Of a stretch of 64,000 nucleotides of DNA, positions 10,887-27,335 are shown one piece after another. The position numbers were made by a program, and so were the translations under genes. Numbering within the stretch: the stretch's first letter is position 1; the number at the start of each line of letters is the position of its first letter. The notes under the pieces were generated by a model. It had not been told where the DNA came from. It saw only the letters and a list, made by a program, of their open reading frames with translations, and searched no databases. This stretch comes from Iris pallida (taxonomy: Eukaryota > Streptophyta > Magnoliopsida > Asparagales > Iridaceae). Location: NCBI GenBank assembly GCA_029216955.1, contig JANAVB010029819.1:31236586-31300585 (forward strand). Direction: 5' to 3'.

Positions 10887-12341
10887 TAAAGGACATACAG
10901 ACTCGAGTGGCAAACACAGCTTCGATCTAGAACTGAACCGGTAGCAGTTCTTTGACAATTGTCCAAGAGTCCAAATAAGCTTGAGTAGTCCTTATATCGA
11001 GACAGAGTTTGATCAATTATTAAAATCAGGTTGGACCATGACCAATAGGCCAACTGGCTAGGCCGGGATGAGGGGTGCCAACCGCTGCAGACGAAGGGCA
11101 ATCGCTGACGAAGACCGAGGGCGAGAGAAATGGCAGAATGCTTACAGATAAACATGAAGGGCCGGAAGGGGCGCGAGGCACCCAGTCGAGTGCAAGCTAC
11201 AAACACGTACCACGATGAGGGATTGTACGCCATCCGGGCCAGGGAAGGGTTGCACACCTTGCGCGGGGAGTTGGCATCCCCAAAAGGGCATAACCACGGG
11301 CGCAAGAGGGGAGTTGGGCACCCAAAAGAGCACCAGCAGGATAGGCCACAGGGTACGGGGGGCTCCAGTAGGAGGGGCGCGAGGGCGCCAACACAAGGCT
11401 GTAATAAGCTGAGCGAGAGGGCAGGGGAGCTCCCAAGTGGCGCCCAATAGGGCGCGCAAGCAGAGGTGGCGCAACCTGGATAGGTGCAGCGTGGCATGTG
11501 CCACATGTAGAGGAGAAAGGAGAAAATTCGAATTTGAATTCGAAAAATAGGAGGTGATGAGGGTGGGCGAGGATTTGGAGTTTGAATTCAAATATGGAGG
11601 GGAGTGGTGGACGGGCAACAAGGGGGGCAGGCTGTAGGGGCCACCAGGAGTAGCTGAAGGAGAGCGACCGGCCGACATGAGGCAACACCGGCTATATCAG
11701 AGAGGAGCAGGGCATCCACGTCTAGCCATGGCGGAGGAGACGTGGTCGAAAGGCCAATACCGAGCCCGGGGGGGAGGAGCCTCCAGACCGACCAAGGCAG
11801 CTGGTCCGGGGACCACGGCACCGGAGACGGACGGGGATGGGGGAGACCACCCGCGGGCGAGGGGGGCGATCGAGGCAGAGTCGGCCGAGGGGTCCTCGGC
11901 CATGGCGGGGATTGAGCTCTCCGAGGGAGACGAAGCTCAGCGGAGGAGGGACGCTGCCGCAGAGAGAAGAGGCCACCGACGAGAACAGAACGCTGGAGAA
12001 GACAAGAAGTCAGGGAAGAAAGCCCGGAGAGGAGGACGGAGTAAGGAGATCCACCGCACGGAATGTCGGGGAAGCCAGCAGTCGCCGATGGGAGGCATGG
12101 AGGAGCCTTACCTGTGCCGAGGGGCTCCACCACCGGAGGGGAACGACCACGCCAACAGAATCGCCTACGGGGAGCTCTCCAAAAGGAACCCGAAAAAAAA
12201 AAGTAAAAAAATAAATAAATCAAAAATCAAAATAAAATAAAATAAAATAAAAAAATAAAAAAATAAAAAAAATTATATACCCCCCAAAAGCCTCCACCCC
12301 TCCAGTGCACCGTTGGATCGAGCAGGCTGCGTGGGGCCCGT
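10887..12341 (-). mobile_element. GC-rich segment resembling a LINE 5' leader
   Basis: This segment is strongly GC-rich between AT-rich neighbours. On the minus strand it begins with a block containing CTCGATCCAACGGTGCA, then GC-rich DNA, a TTCAAATTCGAATTT-type block (about 11525-11600) and pyrimidine-rich repeats of GCGCCC. The segment at 31011-32437 and the leader of the minus-strand LINE (39992-41004) have a similar build. The overlapping open frames in both strands are proline/arginine-rich composition artefacts. No LINE protein is visible, so it is called by resemblance only. Confidence 0.4.
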
Positions 12342-14132
12342 TGTAAACCACCTAACTTTCTACTATATTTTTTATTATAAATTGGTATTTAATTTGTACT
12401 TCGTATTTGTACGTCGTATGCGAATTTACATTTTTGTATTTGCTCGTCGAGTGCGAATATGTGCGAGGTACATATTTTTAGAAAAACATTTTTTTTATTA
12501 TATAGAAATATAGCTTTCAAATAATAGGTGATAAATATTTTTATCTATTTATTTTTTGCTAAAAGTTACACGATGCATCGCATTACGAAATTTCCAAAAT
12601 TTTATTTATTTACTATGAAAATGCTATTTTAGTTATTTGATAATTTAGAAAGTAAGTTTCATATAATTATTCTAGATTTATGAAAGATACATGAATTTAA
12701 TTGATATAATTGTTATGATTTTCGAAATTAATTATTAACATTATTTTATTATTTTGAAAAAGTTAATTGAAGTCTTGTTTGATTTAATATTTAGTTAATT
12801 ATGATGATTTATGTTGAAAAAGATTTCATTGACAAGCCTTTAATTCAAATAGATTTATCTACCTTTGATTTGAATTTGATAAAGTAATTTTTAAAATCGT
12901 TTTGAATCAATATAGTATTTATCTAATGGAAGATTTAAACAATCCTAATCCTTATCCCAATAGGAGTCTCCACCTCCTATATAATGAGAGGCTCCAAGAT
13001 TTTTCCCATCAATTGCACAACTCCATCATTCGTGCACCGTGTCCGTGCCCTCCCATCCACTATATTTTTGTCCAATACAAATACACATTTCTCGTGCCCG
13101 GCAATCCCGGACACCACCATCCTCCGTACCCGACTTCCTTGCCACCAACCTCCGTCACCACCATCATCATATCACCTCGGCTAAAACAACCGACTCCCGA
13201 CTCCTCCAGCCACCTCGCCAGGACTTCGCACCTCCGACATCGATCCAGCCTTGGCCTCGACAAACATCGACTACTGTTTCCTCCCAGGATGACCCCCGCG
13301 ACACCACATCGTCTCCGCCCAAAACACAGCCTACCAACACCACATAGCCCACCGTCACCGGCACCATCACCCTTCACCACCGCCAACATAAACCCTATAA
13401 CCACCACCGTTAATAGCAAAAGAAAACACCTAAGCAAATCAAAACCTCTTACCTGACTCCCAGTTGTCATCCCAGTCCGGGCAGACCATTGCGCTCCTGC
13501 TCCTCCTTCAGAGTCGTTGTTCTACTGCGTCACAACAATCAAACCCGCGCCGAGTTTCCCGCAACCGCCCCGGCCATCAGCAGCTCCAGGGCGGCATTCC
13601 CTCGACCACTCCTCGACGGGTGTCTCCCAGTTTTCGCCGATGAAGCTCCCGCCACACGCACGTTCATCGGTGAACCCCACCGTAATGCCGTCCCTAGCAC
13701 ATCGTACAGACGACCGGAACCACGTCTCGAGCACCGGACCGATTAGCTCCCGATGCACCGTCGCCAAGCCCCGAGCGACCGAAGGCCGACGGCCGGTAGA
13801 CACATGTACACCCTTCCCGCTTATTCTATGCCTACCTCTCCTCTCACTCCCTCTCTCAACTTTCCTTCACCATCCCCCTCTTCCTCGTTCCCATCCCTCT
13901 CTTCTCAAGCTCCCACTTCTTGTTTTCTAATTCTTTGAGTCTCCCAAGTCTCTTTCTCTGTCTTTAGGTATTAATTGGGTTGCCGAGGGGAAAGCAGCAA
14001 AGTGCTGCATTACTTCTGTTTTATGGTTATTATATTTTTATTATTCTAATTTATTTACTTCTTTTTTGGTTATTATATTTTTATTATTCTTATTTTCTTA
14101 CTTCTGTTTGTAGTTATTATATTTTTATTATT
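12342..14132 (+). repeat. Element C 5' LTR, first part
   Basis: It matches 27336-29080 closely from TGTAAACC onward. The match breaks at the TTATT target site of element D and resumes at 24209. The pyrimidine-rich, GC-richer part (about 13000-13930) makes open frames in both LTRs that resemble no known protein. Confidence 0.88.
12978..12984 (+). promoter_or_regulatory. TATA box of element C 5' LTR
   Basis: TATATAA lies in CACCTCCTATATAA and is repeated at the same place in the 3' LTR (27958-27964). This is the likely core promoter. Confidence 0.6.
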
Positions 14133-16089
14133 TGTCACGACCCGCACCCGCTTTTTCGGATACGAGACGTGTCCAAGCCAGCCTACGTCGCAGAGTCGGC
14201 GGTAGAGCGCTGTCAAGCTCCCAAGAAATAATGCTCAAAATATAACATTTGCTGCTCATTCACATTTTTAAATCTATTACAATATTTATAACATTTATAT
14301 TTGAAGAAAATACAATGTTCTCACAATATAGAAAAGACATCTAGTTCCACTATCTAAGTCGACCTCCGCATACCCATGTCTTTCCAGTGCTAAGAATGAT
14401 CACGGCTAAACCTGAAAAATGTTGGTTTCCAGTCAGGAATGGAATAAGTACACAAACCAACGGCAATGCGAAAACACAATAGAATTAACAAGACATGAAA
14501 ATAACATATAAAAGGTGAAAGTTAGAAGATACTGATGACATGGTACGGTGGAGAAGTAAAGGAAAAATAAAAAGACATCTACCTATGTGGTGTGAAATAT
14601 CTTTTTCGACATGTGAATGGCTAGGGGGTAAATCAGGCACCCTGCACAAGTCGTGTGCAGCTGCTATTCTCACAAAAGACACGGGGGATAGTTCTGGGTA
14701 GTCCACATGTCTACTAAGATATTTCCCCGTCCGACTACTCCGTGTGACGAGCGTGTCAACAAGCAGCAAGATATATGTATAATCATGAAATGAAAAGACT
14801 ACTATGAATCGAAAGCAATCAGAAAGTGCACTTGCCTGAGGTCCTTAGCTGGAGAAACCAATAATACTATACCACTAAATGAACCACAATCAGTCAACAC
14901 ATGCAGAAGTCTCCAGATACTGAAATAAATAGTACCAACGTTCTCAGAATAGTCAAATTAGCTAGGATTGTCTATCCTTAAGTCCAATTCTAGACACAGG
15001 GGAAAAACAGTAATTTCAGGCAAAAATAGTGTCCACCGTTGGACCCGCTCTGCACCGAAAAATGTGCCAGAGTCAATGGTCTCTATAGTCATCAAACTAC
15101 ATGTCTACAAATTTGGTTTTTTGATACGAACCCAACCGTATGTCCGAAGTTGGATTCCGGCAGGCCGTGCACAAAATCACCCGTTGAGTCGGACCGTAGG
15201 GCCCACAAAACGGCGTTCCAATTCAACTGTCTCAGAATTGGACCAAACTTGGCATACAGGACCAAAAAAACGATACGGTCCTGTTGGCACAAGTTTCATC
15301 TCGATCTGACGAGCGTGCACAATGTAGTTAGGGAATTTGCATAGGGGCCGATACGGTAAATTTTGACGGATATGCATCAAATTCGTCGCACACACGCGAC
15401 CAATTTGAATTCCGTCAAAGCTGACACGTCCATGAAGCCGTTACGCACCTTTCGATGCCTTCGGTTCGTGACCACATCGTACGGATTGGCGGGACGCACG
15501 TCGTATCGAATAAATTTTCCTATTTTCTATATTTGGAAAACAGGTTTTTCTCGATCTTTAAAGAGGCTTATCTTGATGCATAATGGATGAAATCAAAATC
15601 CTTAAACAGCATTTTGATGCCCTATAGGTTATCTTTAAATAGTTTTAACTAGATTTTGAGGAATCGAACTAGATTGGAAGATATATGCCTTCAAATCTGT
15701 CCCTAACCAATGCCTATGTGTTCTGTCATATATGATTTTTCCTAAAGTTTCAGGAATTATTATGATTTATCTAGGGAAAACCAAACAAATATAATTGAAG
15801 GGGTTGATAGAGGGTTAACCCAGCTATCCATAGAAATTTATATTTCGAAATTTTGTTAAGTCTTCAGGAAGAAAACTCATCTGTAAAGTGGGTGTTGAAC
15901 CCGCTGCTGCTGTGGCTTGTTGACTACCTGTCGGCGCACGACCGGCCCTGGCGGCGCTCTGGCCGGCCGTCGGTGCTGTGCAGGCGCATGCGGCGACGCC
16001 TGGTTGTCGAGGGTCATCAGAGTTCTTGGAGGAGATGGCTAGATTTAGGGTTTCGTGTAACAACTCTCCTCTCCCTCTCGGTTCTCTTT

Positions 16090-16098
16090 CTATTTATA
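16090..16098 (-). promoter_or_regulatory. TATA box of element D left LTR
   Basis: The minus strand reads TATAAATAG, and the site recurs at 22891-22899 in the other LTR. It is the likely promoter of this family. Confidence 0.55.
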
Positions 16099-16574
16099 CA
16101 TTCGGTTGTTTGGAAAAAATCGGCCAGAGTGCTATCGGGTCTGGGTTGGCCTGTAGGCTGAGGGACGGTTGTTGTCTCAGGCTGGCTGGGATTAGTTCCA
16201 CTTGGGTTGGGCTGTGCACTGCTGCACAGGGAGAAGGAATGGGGTTTGCGGGCTGGGCCTATGGGTTAGGCTGGGTGCATTGTTGGGATTGTTTAGTATT
16301 TTATTATACTATAGCCTCTTATATATACATATATACATATTTATATACGCTTACGTGTATACGTATACATACATGTATACTACCACATATATATACTCAA
16401 GGCAATGTATACACATGAATATACGTATATACCTATAAATCTAAATATGATCAATACAATATTCTAGACATGACCAATAATGGCAATATATATACTTCTT
16501 AACTTTATATACCAAAATTTATATAAAGGCCTAGTTTCATATACCACGAATATACTACTATATTTATACCCAAG

Positions 16575-16576
<2 letters not shown>

Positions 16577-16641
<65 letters not shown>

Positions 16642-16730
16642 CCTAGATAAAACCCAAAAAAAAAAAAAAAAAAAAAAAAATAAAAAAAAATAAAAAATAA
16701 ATATATATATATAACCTAGATAAAACCCAA
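16577..16730. repeat. TA microsatellite, poly-A and a short duplicated block
   Basis: (TA)n at 16577-16640 is followed by ACCTAGATAAAACCC, an A-rich run with few T, a short second (TA)n and a second ACCTAGATAAAACCC (to about 16729). The other LTR of D has only one copy of this block, after about 128 bases of (TA)n. Confidence 0.9.
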
Positions 16731-17426
16731 AAGTCCAACATATTTGTTAATGAAAAATATTTACTATATTATCAAGCAAAATACTATTTCTAATAGCAAT
16801 AAATATATTTATTTAATCACAACAAAATAATAAAATAATACTTAACTGGTGGTTTGGTGAATCCATACTACTCACCCTTATCCGGGTCCAGAAAATTGTA
16901 CAAATATTGTAAAACAATATTTAATAATAAGAATACCAATTTTTGTACAAATATTCAAATAGTTAAAAATGCACATCAATACCTAAATAATTTAGAAAAT
17001 ATTTGTACACACATAAAATATGCCTACGTGGTCGTCTTTGGTCTCACTACATACCTACAAAGGCTTGGATTCGGTTCGAGCCCAGTTCGGGCTATGTTGG
17101 TATAATCGGGTCATCTAAAATCAATATATCTAATTAATAAATAAATAATTCAACGGTGGGGGTTAAGTCGCAACTTGGCCTGGTTTTCCTAGTTAGGGCA
17201 TCACTATGACTCGGCCTTCCTTGGCATGGCTAATTCACTAGTCAAAGCACGTCACTGCACTATTCGTGCCATGATTTCTAATCACCTTGTACTCAATTCC
17301 TAACAATGACTAAAATCATCTACCATAATAATAAACTAAATAATTATTATAAAATCTAATAATCACCATTTAAATCAATTAAATAATAAATAAAATATTT
17401 CAAAATTATCGGGAAGGGGAGCTAAA

Positions 17427-20400
17427 AATCTACCCACCTTAAAAATAATTTCGTCCTCGAAATTCTAATTCGTCACTATTCTTAAAATTTAAAAAGAAAG
17501 TCTATCGTAACCTTAATCTCCTTAAATTTTAATTCCTCGAAATAATTTATATCCTCTTCCTAGCCATTTTGTAACTACAAATCCTTGAGGACTTCTACCC
17601 ACCTTTGGTCACACTACTCCTCAAAACTAAAATCTTAAAAACTTCTAACTGGTTACTAACAATCATACCAACAATGATCTAGGCATATGGTATCTATAAT
17701 CCTCTCGTATCTATCAAGCAACCCAAAATTTAACAAGTAATAATTTACACAAGTAGCTAAGAAATATTGATAAACTCTAATAAGCATGACTATTCGTCGC
17801 TCCGAAGTAGGGAGGACAGAAAAATAAGGAAGAACAATCAAGAGCAAATATGAAGTTTCAAGAGCGGTAGAGAATATCCAATAATGCAGATAGGAAGAAA
17901 GTTTATGAACCTATTGACTTGTTTGCTAGATTGGGCTACTCTAGTCTAGCCACTTGCTAAATCGAAGCATCCTTCGTTTCTTAGAGGGGCTCGCAATCTG
18001 TGCAATACAGAAGTCATGTTCTTGAAATTAATCCAAAAAAGGTTCCATAATTGAACGAAATTTGAGAAATCAAGATTGTGATCTTGTCCGTGGTTATTTA
18101 AACACACGAGCAAGGGATATAAATGCAATACAAGATCGTATCTTGACCTCCAGGTAGATGGAATAAGGGTTACGAATGACTTCACATTCTAAGAGGTGGA
18201 GACTACATAATAGGTACAGGGACCTATTTCAACTAGTTTGGTTTTATAGTCCCAATATGGTAGTATGCCTGGATGGATTTTACTGAGTCTTAATGAGTTC
18301 CCTAATTGGACGTCACTCGTTGGTTGGATGAACCTTAGATTTTAATTTATATTGACTGAACAAGATCCCAAGATAAAACTATGTCTACTAGGTTAGAGTA
18401 ACCTAGAATAGGCTTTAACTCAAGTGGTTGAGCTAGTTGCCAGTCAGGTTGGTTAGCTAAGTTCCTAAAGCCCAAAAATTTGCCTTTATTGACTTTTGTG
18501 TTTAAGTAGTACATGAGGCCTCAATTGGGTGGTACACTAGTGGCATGTGCGTAGTAGGCTTCGAGTAGATCGCAACCATATATTGGGTCGAAGGAATTGA
18601 GTCGAGGTTGAGGCTCTAATGGAAGTCGAAAAGTATATCGGTATTATGGTAAGGGTTATAGCTAGTCCTTTTTGACCTAAAAGTCGTACCGAAAAAATAG
18701 AGCACAAAGGGACAGGTTTGAGTGGGACATGATATACCTAGATGAAGGTAGACTCGTCTAGATCTTGTATATAAAATTTGTTGGAAGGTAACAACTGGCC
18801 TCGTGCTTCGAATATTAATGACACGGCCGGGGACACAAAATGATCTAAATGAAAAGTGGAGGTCCATGGGGCACTAATTATCAGCCTATGGAAATTATTC
18901 CGTTCAATCGGTAATCTTCATATATCCCAAAATTTTAGGGCTTACAGTCTATCTACCTTAGAAACTAGGACATGATTTTAGGAATGACGTGGTTAAGAGG
19001 ATTCCAAAGTCTGGGTATTGTACCTCAACTCTGGTTAACAGAGAATAAGGCACGGCGTACGAGATACGGTAGATATAGGTCAAGTCAAGGATCGTTCCTC
19101 AAATTCAGATGTCTAGAAGGTCTCAATAGTAGCTTGAAGGTCGAAAGGAGAACGAGTAACTCAAGGCAAGGTTCCTGTCACAGGGCTATCCGATGGTAGC
19201 TACACTTACGTATACAACCGTCATGGTGATGGGGATACTATGTATCTATCAATTACGAGCTTTCATCTTTCCAAATCCGTAAAAGACCAAAAACAATAAA
19301 GAGTTCAAGAATGATGTCACTGAATACAATTACGTGATTCAAAGGCGAATGTATAATTCAAGAGGAATTGTCAAGGCAGTCATGGATGAGATCCTAGAGA
19401 CATCTACATCTCAATCTACGTAGGATAATTAGATGAAGAGCGAACCAAATGCATCGTGGTCGATCAGACCGTAATACAATGATTCTGATTAGACAATATG
19501 TTAGCGGGCGTCCCCAATAAACATATGTCTTGAATCAAGCTCGATAAAAGAGTAAGCTTGCAAAATTAGGCTGTAATAGCAGCATTGGTCAAGAGAGTCA
19601 AAATATAAATATGCGAGATTTTTGAAATGAGACACAATTGGTTCGAGTTTTGTGAGAATCAAAACCTTACCAGGTGTTCTTGCTTATACAGTCATCCTAC
19701 TATCCTCTATCCATAAGGCCTTGGTCGATTAATGGGTTATGGAACTCTAAATTCTATATTCTAGGTAAACCTATTAATGTTGGTCAAGTACCTTGTTAAT
19801 AGATCACAAGGACCACGTAATGCTAGGTTGGGAGACATGCTATCCAACTTACAGAACTTACACTAGTATTAGTTTTGGATCTTAGGGTCATACAGGGCAG
19901 TCCCTATCCTCTATAGTATCATAAACTTGTAATTCCGTCTGAAAACATTTTACCGAGAATTATGCCTCGCCTATATACTCTGGCTGTGGTAAACCCTTGG
20001 TTCTGTGATTCAGATATGATAAGCTATCAGGTACTCCACTTCATACTGACACAAGAGTATCTAAGGTCTAAATAGGTCAACGAAGATTTAGTTTTAGCAA
20101 TGTTCCATAAACCACAATTCTTCGAAAGGATTTCAATTCTATGGGTTTTGCCTTGCCAGTGCACTGCTGGCTGCATTGAACCTACATTCTTCGCTCTCAG
20201 GTAATTGGCGATAGTGCGCTGCTGTCTAGTCATCGCAGTCGTTTAAGTACTCTAACTATATCCCTAAGGATTTCAAGGGCTGTTAACGATTCAAACTAGT
20301 TGGCTATGATGAAAAGTGTAACATTTGCCCATAAGTCTCAATCCTTAAAGTAAAAGACTGGTCGAAAGGAATTATCTGAAGACAAGTGAAGTAAGAACAT

Positions 20401-20930
20401 CCTAATCTTTATCTCATATATATTTCAAATGGATGAGGGAAAAACTTTGAATCAAATCTAACTCGGGATTCATACAGGAATAACAGAATCAGAAATTATA
20501 AACTAACTCCTTACAGCAAAAGAGAATTTAAAATAGACAATTATAACTTATGATATAAGATTTATATCTAATAAAGTAAAAGAAAAATTAAACAATTTAT
20601 CAAAATTAACGCCTTAATTCTAGGCAAGTCTAACATACCAAGCGAATAGTATATCCACATTGGATCACATTGTCATATCAAAAGTAATTGTGTACCTATA
20701 GGGACCTAGCAAGCTATCTAAATTGCATGGCCTATCTAATAACCTTAACAACCCAACGGTCAATTTGAACAAGGGACTCCTAGTCCTAGTTATTCTCCTA
20801 AATTATTTTAATCATAATTGTGAATGAGCATTTCCTGGGCGCAGGCTTGCAATGGTACGACTAAATTAAGTACCATCACGAGTTCGCAATCTCTTCCGAA
20901 AACTGACCTGTATGGGCCACCACAAAAACT
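17427..20930 (-). other. Element D internal region, no coding sequence seen
   Basis: The 3.5 kb between the LTRs has only short open frames (longest about 80 codons) that resemble nothing known. On the minus strand it starts with TGGTGGCCCAT (20912-20922), 8 bases from the LTR, and ends with GAGGACGAAATT and a purine tract (about 17427-17462). The stretch 19321-19510 read on the minus strand matches element C at 26587-26775, so C and D share an internal ancestor. Confidence 0.75.
20912..20922 (-). promoter_or_regulatory. Element D candidate primer binding site
   Basis: The minus strand reads TGGTGGCCCAT, 8 bases after the LTR end at 20931. It is identical to the site in elements A, C and F. 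Confidence 0.55.
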
Positions 20931-24208
<3,278 letters not shown>

Positions 24209-26068
24209 TTATTCTTACTTTTATGATTTTAATATAGTATAATATAAGGTATAGTTTCTATTATTTGTGTATAAATTGTTATAATGGTTATTGTTATTAA
24301 TATTAATCATGTTATCAATATTTAGTTCATCATTAGTAAATGTTATACTCATTACTATTATTAAAATTATTATTTTGAACCTTATACTACTATTTTCAAA
24401 CTATATGTGGAATAGGGGTTAGAGCCATCTATGCGATTTCAAAATTTGGGTTTTAGCCTAAAAATATTTTTTCTTTAGTATTTATTTTTATCAAATAAAT
24501 TTTGACTAGTAAAACATAATTTTTCAAATTAGAATACCTAAAATATTTTCAAGTATTATCGTAAAAAAATTTTACTAATAAAAAGAAATTTACATTTATT
24601 TTCATAAAAGTTTCCTCGATTACCCCCAATCATAACCAAATCGTTCATTCCTATCATCTCGCAAATTCGGACCACTTCACCTCGACCCCGGCTATTGGAC
24701 AAAATTGGACTTGTCAAATCATTGTACCATACTAGGCAAGCATTTATTCATTATTTATTTTTTTGTAAAATAAACTGTAATACATGGCATAATTAGATAG
24801 AATTTTACTGTTAGGTCAATTTCTGGCTATGTACACACATTGAACTTAGATATAAGGGACCACCTTTGTTTGTTGCATTCATCGGCCTTGACACATTTGT
24901 ACCACGTTGTTGTGAGTCACATATAGAACTCAGACATATGTGACTGGCTGGCCACCAGTACGTATAAGCCGTGCGATAGAATTAACCATTAATAGTATTT
25001 GTATGATTAGTTTGACTTAGCGGTTAATAGAGGTTATGTGTTGTGGATACAACACAGTAGGCATGGGGCAGGAAGGACAATTCCTTAGCGAATGGGCTAC
25101 TATGCACTTCTCTTTTGTGATCCAGATGCTCCGTTGGAGATACGGTGTAAGGACCCATGATTACTAACGGCCACTGATGTTCTGCAGAATGTTATGCTCT
25201 TATTGATTGGGCCTCTGGTGTCCCAAGGAGGGAACATGCCGATCCCATTTTAGCCAGGGCCCATGTGTTGGAGGGTGTTCTTAAAACTGCATTCACTTAG
25301 ATTGGTTAGGCACCCTTATCTGTTAGGTTTGAGTACTCTTGGTCTGGGTACTTATATCTGACCCATGGCTTGGAATAATAACTTATCGCGGATTACTTCG
25401 CCACATCTTGTCCTTATTTGGTTGTAGGTGTGGCTTACTACTCCGATGAGAAGGTATTGAACCTTGTTGGGGTCCGGATACCATATTGGATTCATGACTT
25501 GGAAAGATACTTCAGCGTGGGTTAGTATGCCATCTTTTGTCCTTGTTTGGTTGGGGGGATGGTACGCTAATTCAAAGGTGGGTATTGGACCATGTTATGA
25601 TCCGATTGACTTATTATTGAGAAGTATTTATTCAGTTTATATGTCATGATATTATGTATCTTATTACGTCCCTCTGCGGACCTAGTTATCTCTCCAGGTG
25701 TGTGCTCTTGTCTTTCGCAGGTGTTCTAGTCGTGGCCGTGATCATCTCTATTTTTTCGAGGATGATTGCACTTTGATCGTCTTCGCTTCGCTCGTCAAAC
25801 TCTTTCTTTTGTTATGAATTCTCTCTCTTTTAAAATAGTTGGTAGTGGATTTGTCTCCGCCCAACATCTTGTATAAAGATATTTCATAGTTGATTATATG
25901 GTATCTTTTATTCCTTATTTTGTGGATGAGATTAGTTAGCCTTGGTTTTGCTATATTTACAGCTGATGTATACATACGAGGATTCCATATATTGGAGTAT
26001 ACTTCGTATTTATGCAGCTGGCATGTTTACGTACTTAGTCCTAAGTATTTTGGGACTGGGGCGTTACA
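24209..26068 (+). repeat. Element C 5' LTR, second part
   Basis: The sequence resumes after TSD TTATT and matches 29081-31010 to the terminal GGGCGTTACA. A stretch near the end reads ACCTAGTTATCTCTCCAGGT (25680-25699), a possible hairpin also seen in the partner LTR. Confidence 0.88.
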
Positions 26069-27335
26069 TATTTTTGTGGTGGCCCATGTAGGTCAAAATA
26101 AATTGTTTGGTTACTTTATCGTACCAAGTAAGCCTGCGTATAGGATAAGAGTCTAGGATCTCATCCACATACTTGACCTCTTTTCTCTATTCTATTTTCA
26201 AACTACCGCTTTGACTAATCGATTGCATCTTGCTTGATTCCTTCTATTATTATTCTTATCTTCCCTTCGTGCTTGCTAGAGGTTAGAAAGGTGACCCCCA
26301 CTAGCTAGACATGTTTCAAAATACCATTAGTTTAACTCTTGTAAGTTGGGCAGAATGCCTTACGACCTAACCATCCTTATGGCCTTAACCAAGTCTTAGA
26401 CAAGTATACCGTAGGATGACCATATAGGTACCTAGATTCTTAAGAAGTTCGAACTAATTCTACTTTCTTTCAATCATAATCTCACGTGCCTATATTTTTA
26501 CCATCTTGACTAAATGTTGCTACTATAGCCTAGTTTCGTAAGTTTAACCGTTATCAAACTTGTTCAAGACACATGCTATTGAGCGCACGTTCACTAACAT
26601 ATTGTCTAATCAGAACCAGTGCATGATGGTCTGATCAACAGAGTGTAATTCGGTTCGCTTTTCATATATTGTTCTACGTGGATGGTGTCATAGTTAAACT
26701 TGGCCTCTTGAAACTCATCCACGACTGTCTTGGCAATTCTTTTTGAAATTTTCCATTTGTCTTTGAACCACGTATTAGCACTCGCTAATATTTTAATGAA
26801 CTCTTTACAGTTTATTGTCTTTCCCTTATTTTAGAAAGCAAAACACTCATTTTCTCCTATATCGATGATAATTGTATGTACATAAGTGTAGCTAAACCAT
26901 CGACCAACCCGTGATTATATCCTCATCTTAAACTATTCGTCCTTTCTTCTGACCTTATATCTTCTTTCACGACTTCCTAATCGTTTGGAAACCCAAAAAT
27001 GATTAGAAGCGTTTTCCATAATTCTACCTCAACCTAGACATCTACCACACAATTCTCTTTCTCAAGGAAATCATATTTCCAAATCGATTTCTCCTAATTT
27101 CTTATTCTCTATTTCGTGTTTAAATCTTGATCTACTTAAAGTCTTGCATTATTTAGCCATATCCATGATTTATTATCTAAATCACGACTTTCTAAAGGCA
27201 TGTTTGTGTTAAACGTCATTTCTTCATCTCGTCCAACAATTTGATCATATTTCTGTATCGTTGTACTCTTGTACCTTCTCACCACCCCTAATTATTCTTA
27301 ATTTCGAGGTCGAAATTTTTGTAAGTTGGGTAGGA
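26069..27335 (+). other. Element C internal region, no coding sequence seen
   Basis: It begins with the spacer and TGGTGGCCCAT (26077-26087), 8 bases after the LTR. It ends with TTTCGAGGTCGAAATTTTT (27302-27320) and a purine-rich tract before the 3' LTR. No gag or pol signature appears in any frame. Part of it (26587-26775) matches the internal region of D. Confidence 0.78.

Larger units (their letters stand above)
14133..17426 (-). repeat. Element D 3' LTR (left on plus strand, 3294 bp)
   Basis: It matches 20931-24208. The outer TGTCACGACC is intact, but the inner end has decayed to GCTAAA where the partner reads GCTACA. It contains a TA microsatellite (16577-16640) and a local duplication around a poly-A stretch not seen in the partner. 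Confidence 0.88.

Noticed and set aside
11142..12240. Overlapping open frames on both strands (up to 214 codons)
   Set aside because: All are Arg/Pro/Ser/Gly-rich and open in several frames at once, as GC-rich DNA gives by chance. No domain is seen.
12902..13930. Proline/histidine-rich frames in the LTR of C, with partners near 27976-28959
   Set aside because: They lie inside LTRs, the frames are not conserved between the two copies, and they match nothing known.
17946..18185. A 79-codon minus-strand frame in the interior of D
   Set aside because: I looked for gag, protease, RT or integrase words in it and around it and found none. The length is within chance.
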